NCBI RefSeq assembly: GCF_047675955.1
Contig: NC_132914.1
Coordinates: 130,000,663-130,064,662 of the forward strand
Length of the DNA: 64,000 nt
Origin: Chlorocebus sabaeus
Taxonomy: Eukaryota; Chordata; Mammalia; Primates; Cercopithecidae
Direction of reading: 5' to 3'
The position numbers and the translations under genes were made by a program. Of this stretch, positions 61,701-64,000 are shown piece by piece. Every line of letters begins with the position of its first letter. Positions within the stretch are counted from its first letter, which is position 1. Below the pieces are notes generated by a model. That model was not told where the DNA came from, ran no database searches, and worked only from the letters and a program-made list of their open reading frames with translations.

Positions 61701-63153
61701 TGCCATTCTCCTGCCTCAGCCTCCCGAGTAGCTGGGACTACAGGCAGCCGCCACCACGCCCGGCTAATTTTTCTGTATTTTTAGTAGAGATGGGATTTCA
61801 CCGTGGTAGCCAGGATGGTCTCGATCTCCCGACCTCGTGATCCACCTGCCTCGGCCTCCCAAAGTGCTGGGATTACAGGTATGAGCCACCACGCCCGGCC
61901 GATCTGTTGAAGGTTTTCTACTATTTCCTATAAAGGGAGGATAGCCCATAGAACCTATGATATAGAATAAAACAAGTTTTGTGTTCAATGTCCGCTCAGG
62001 TGAGAGAACAGCCATCTCTCAAATCAACAAGGGACAGGCTAGTTGCACAAGACCAACTGATGCAGCAGCAGAAGTCTGAGCCCACCTGGCCAAGTTCCCT
62101 GGACACTCACCACCCACACAGGAAAGACCCTGCGAGGTCAACATGCTGGCCATAAGGACAGCAATTTCACCACCTAGGTTCACCGAGCGCCCACTGAGGG
62201 ATCCAGGACCCCAGAGGGAGGCGCTGGTCCCACCTTGCAAAGGAAGGAGTCTGTCCAGTGACCCAAACGGAGCTTCTGAGTGGCGGAGGCAAACCCAGGC
62301 TGGTGGACAGGAGTCCAGGTGGACACTTTTGTCTGTTCTGTCCACAGGTTCTACAAGAAGCCACTGAGAACACAGCACAAGGATGTGGCTCTGCATCCAT
62401 CCCAGGCCAGTGGCCTCGTGATGTGCTCAGCCCTGACCTGTGGCCAGGAAGCCAGGACCCCGAGGGCCATCTTCCCATTCTATGAGTCCGGAGTGAGCAG
62501 GGCAGAGAAGTGCAGCCTCCACACCCTGCCCAGCTCTCCTCTGCTTTCCTGGATGGCACCTGACACCCCTTGCCGGAAACAGGCACCTGACGGGAAAACA
62601 TTTCGCACAAAGCCAACTCTGGAGACATTGCCACTGCTGAGGAGAAACCCGCCTCTTACTTGAGGGACAGATACGCGATCATCACTTTGGGTCTGGCAAA
62701 CCCACTGGGGGATGTGAGCTGCCCTGAGGCAGTGGTTGGGGAGGAGCCAAGTATTAAGGTCAGGGTTGTTAATTCCCAGGAGTGTTCAGGAGTGGCTATG
62801 AATCAACAGTTACTTATCTGATTTCCCAACCGAAAATCAGTCACAAAAAGCAACAAACTGCGAGTGCAGGGAGACCACTGAGGCCAGGGCCCAAAGGGGC
62901 AAGGGGTGCAGAGAGGAGGTGGGCAGAGTGTGGCCACGTGCACGTCAGCACCGGGCACAGCCATAAAGTGACTCGCGGGAAGGCTGAGGCCTAAGGGCGG
63001 CGTGGCTCACCTGTCGTGAGGCTGACGGACGTGGAGGGTACATCCCCCAGGGCCTGCGGGGCTCCTGGCTCACCCTCGGGTGCTGGGCAGTGGGGAGGCT
63101 GCACCACCTGCCTTCTGTACTCAGGACACTGCCGGCACACAACGTATGGCTGG
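52708..63153 (-). CDS. CHFR: CHFR C-terminal coding region (last eight coding exons, about 242 residues and stop)
   Basis: CHFR is a nuclear E3 ubiquitin ligase of the antephase/mitotic stress checkpoint, with N-terminal FHA and RING domains, a cysteine-rich region and a C-terminal PAR-binding zinc finger (PBZ). The window holds the part after the RING, about residue 423 to 664 if the chain is the 664-residue form. The eight exons join to 727 coding nt plus stop without any frame break. The cysteine-rich region is complete. The PBZ finger (C-Y-W-G-R-N-C followed by H-H and F-N-H) keeps all ligands and ends 9 residues before the stop. It lies on the same strand as GOLGA3, about 10 kb upstream of the GOLGA3 promoter. 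Confidence 0.96.
52972..53265 (+). repeat. Alu, full length
   Basis: CCGGCCACGCACAGTGGTTCATG to CATTTCAAAAAAAG; in the last CHFR intron. Confidence 0.9.
53266..54163. other. CHFR intron, unique sequence
   Basis: Nothing recognised over 0.9 kb. Confidence 0.5.
54164..54236 (-). CDS. CHFR: CHFR exon with the PBZ cysteines
   Basis: 73 nt, acceptor TTTCCAG|TGGCTG and donor GCCAT|GTGAGT. It encodes (V)AVTSRPDCYWGRNCRTQ to HHA(M). Both Cys ligands and the first His of the PBZ finger lie here; the finger is split by the intron inside the Met codon. Confidence 0.95.
54431..54745 (+). repeat. Alu with (TAAA)n tail
   Basis: GGTCAGGTGCGGTGGTTCATG; the tail is a GATAAATAAATAAAATAAAT microsatellite. 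Confidence 0.92.
54977..55250 (+). repeat. Alu, downstream of a CHFR exon
   Basis: GGCCCAGCAGGGTGGCTCATG to CAAACAAACAAACAAAAA. It has a small deletion in the left arm and lies 57 bp from the exon at 55308. Confidence 0.9.
55308..55415 (-). CDS. CHFR: CHFR exon, cysteine-rich region
   Basis: 108 nt, acceptor TTTCCAG|ATTACA and donor TTGCCAG|GTGAGG. It encodes (D)YRVTGNTVLCYCCGLRSF to RNIPASELP(V). CYCCG contributes three Cys. Asn in VTGN and Arg in YRRN differ from the human residues I recall (Asp, Gln). The exon is closely flanked by two Alus of opposite orientation. Confidence 0.95.
55595..55887 (-). repeat. AluY-type, reverse, upstream of a CHFR exon
   Basis: T12, GAGACAGAGTCTCGCTCTG to CCGCACCCAGTCC; inverted partner of the Alu at 54977. 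Confidence 0.92.
55935..56246 (-). repeat. Alu, reverse, with (TTTA)n head
   Basis: ATTTATTTATTTATTTATTT, then GAGACCAAGTCTCACTCTG to CGCCACCTGGCC. Flanks GGATATAACATTT / GGATATAAAATTT look like a target duplication. Confidence 0.92.
56488..56785 (+). mobile_element. AluY (cercopithecid YR-type)
   Basis: GGCCAGGCACAATGGCTCACACC to an A14 tail. Contains ACACTAGCTGGGCGAGGTGG and GAGATCCGGCCACTGC. Confidence 0.92.
56786..56962 (+). repeat. Alu right-arm fragment
   Basis: ATTAGCCGGGTGTGGTGGCGG to CTCAAAAAACAAACAAACA, directly following the AluY. Confidence 0.88.
57095..57182 (-). CDS. CHFR: CHFR exon, cysteine-rich region
   Basis: 88 nt, acceptor GTCACAG|AATTAC and donor TGTCTG|GTGAGT. It encodes NYLATRGLTWKNMLTESL to RGVFLLS(D). 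Confidence 0.95.
57183..58015. other. CHFR intron, unique sequence
   Basis: No repeat recognised apart from an A14 run at 57191. A 139-codon minus-strand open frame has no recognisable features. Confidence 0.5.
58016..58086 (-). CDS. CHFR: CHFR exon, cysteine-rich region
   Basis: 71 nt, acceptor TCGGCAG|AGCTCA and donor CTGAAG|GTACTG. It encodes (E)LNLGDKCLDGVLNNNSYES then DILK. Confidence 0.95.
58575..58658 (-). CDS. CHFR: CHFR exon, zinc-binding core of the cysteine-rich region
   Basis: 84 nt, acceptor TCCACAG|GTGCCG and donor TTCTGTG|GTAATA. It encodes (C)AVCLQPFCHLYWGCTRTG then CFGCLAPFC(E), with eight Cys including the one completed at the 5' junction. CFGC reads Phe where I recall Tyr in human. 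These Cys and His residues bind zinc in the known CHFR C-terminal fold. Confidence 0.95.
58846..59122 (-). repeat. AluJ-type, reverse
   Basis: TTTTTTACTTTTTAGAGATGGAG to TGCACCCAGCC; diverged. Confidence 0.88.
59300..59594 (-). repeat. Alu, reverse orientation
   Basis: TTTTAAATTTTATTTTGAGACAGAG to CCTGCACCCAGTC. Flanks CTTAGGTGGC.../GTCTAGGTGGCC suggest a target duplication TAGGTGGC. Confidence 0.92.
59652..59908 (-). repeat. AluY-type, reverse, truncated
   Basis: TTATTTATTTTTTGAGACAGAG to GCCTCCCAAAG; the last ~40 bp of the promoter end are missing. Confidence 0.92.
59909..60626. other. CHFR intron, unique sequence
   Basis: Nothing recognised. Confidence 0.45.
60627..60919 (-). repeat. 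AluJ-type, reverse
   Basis: TGTTTTGTTTTGAGACAGGATTTCC to CTGTGCCTGGC. Confidence 0.88.
61246..61365 (-). CDS. CHFR: CHFR exon, start of the cysteine-rich zinc region
   Basis: 120 nt, acceptor GCTTCAG|CAGTCC and donor CAGTGT reading CAGT|GTGAGT. It encodes (A)VQDYVCPLQGSHALCTCC to DPRVAPQQ(C). Cys/His pairs C-P-L-Q-G-S-H and C-T-C-C are zinc ligands. The acceptor is a NAGNAG tandem, so a form lacking one codon is possible. Confidence 0.95.
61603..61900 (-). repeat. AluY-type, reverse
   Basis: T16, AGGCAGTCTTGCTCTGTCAC to CACGCCCGGCC. The flanking GATCTGTTGAAGGTTTTC on both sides is an ~18-bp target duplication, so it is a recent insertion. Confidence 0.95.
61901..63010. other. CHFR intron, unique sequence
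   Basis: No repeat recognised over 1.1 kb. Confidence 0.5.
63011..63153 (-). CDS. CHFR: CHFR exon between the RING and the cysteine-rich region
   Basis: 143 nt, acceptor CTTGCAG|CCAGCC and donor ACGACAG|GTGAGC. It encodes (S)QPYVVCRQCPEYRRQVVQ to VPSTSVSLTT(A). It begins with a C-R-Q-C pair followed by a Pro-rich linker. It is the most upstream CHFR exon in the window. Confidence 0.95.
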
Positions 63154-64000
63154 CTGCAAGGAAGCACAGGGCCGAGCTGTGTGCAGGACCCCAGCCTCTC
63201 TCAGGCAGGGCCAGTGCAACGCGGGTCGACAGCCATCACAGCTCAGCTCCACCCTCGCTCAGCTGCTTGGTGTGAGGGGAGGGGCCAGGCCCCTTCCTGC
63301 CCAGCACCACTGTGTTAGAGGAGTGGGACCAGAACAGGAGTCGAAGGGCAAGGATACGCTGCTCTACATCCCCAGCTCAGCCCCCACGCTTTGGAGCGCC
63401 ATCCCCGGAACCACTCAGTCCCCACTGATGTGTGCTCCCAGGAGGCGATGCCAGCGCAGGGCAAAGGCCAGCACATGCGAACACACCTCATGCTCCTCAG
63501 GACGCCACCTACTCTCCCGTTAAAAGTAGAGCACGGTGGACAAGGTACCGGGAGTCACACCAGGAGCCTGCAAGGCCCCGAATCACTTGTCTTTTCTACA
63601 CTTGTCTTTTCTACACTTTTCTACACTTCGTTTTCACAAACGAGCAGATAAAAATGTAAACTGTAAAAAAAGAACCTGTCAGAAAAAATACACGAGGCTT
63701 CTCCTCTCCATCTGAAAGGCTTTTCTGCGCCTGACACCAAGGCCAGGGGCCAATAAGGCCAGCGGGTAAGACCTGACCAGATTAAAAAACAAAGCACGGT
63801 GAAAAGACACGTATTTTTCATAAGGAAAAAATGTAAATGCAAATGAGATTACCTATTTTCCCTACTAAACTGGCAAAAAGCGCCCCTCGTGCAGACCTTG
63901 TGGAGTGCACTAGACGCGCCCTTTCCTGTTGGTGTGGGGGTAACAAACTTATCAAACGTCTGTCCAGGTCCAATTCCAGTCACATTCTGTGACTCGACCG
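63154..64000. other. CHFR intron running off the window
   Basis: Unique sequence. A tiny tandem repeat (CTTGTCTTTTCTACA type, 63587-63628) is the only structure seen. Confidence 0.55.

Overview
This is a window of primate nuclear DNA, most likely from an Old World monkey (macaque, baboon, vervet or a close relative). It is packed with Alu elements (about 50 copies, both strands). Several of the youngest copies carry the GATCCGGCCACTGC and CTAGCCGGGCGAGGTGG variants that I associate with cercopithecid AluY (AluYR-type) subfamilies rather than human AluY. The gene order and gene content match the subtelomeric end of human 12q (12q24.33).

Two protein genes run in tandem on the minus strand. Positions 1182-37512 hold 17 coding exons of GOLGA3 (golgin subfamily A member 3, golgin-160). 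They run from the initiator ATG (37512) to residue 1202; the last roughly 300 codons and the 3' UTR lie off the left edge. Every exon has GT/AG borders, all phases agree, and the lengths sum to 3606 nt (1202 codons) with no frameshift. The leader continues to an acceptor at 37690. The promoter is a CpG island at about 41150-42030 with paired ETS-type motifs. About 10 kb further right is the 3' end of CHFR (checkpoint E3 ubiquitin ligase): the last eight coding exons (63153 down to 52708), the stop codon, and a 3' UTR with an AATAAA signal at 51601. These exons encode the cysteine-rich region and the complete PAR-binding zinc finger; the FHA and RING exons are off the right edge.

The intergenic and intronic DNA is a mosaic of Alus, two L1 3' ends (one with an inverted 5' piece), a Tigger1 DNA transposon remnant, MaLR LTR pieces, a U6 snRNA pseudogene inserted in one of these, MIR and L2 fossils, and many minisatellites, as expected near a chromosome end.

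The most notable structures are minisatellites placed very close to GOLGA3 splice junctions: a 17-bp array whose units differ mainly at one column that shows all four bases, a 41-bp array abutting a splice acceptor, and an 83-bp array beside a splice donor. There is also a ~1.34-kb array of 32-bp units that grew inside the right arm of an Alu. The 17-bp array stays open in the GOLGA3 frame, so retention of that intron would add a repetitive tail. The GOLGA3 leader carries three upstream ATGs, one overlapping the true start. I see no new coding system; the novelty is in repeat biology and in lineage-specific change within known genes.
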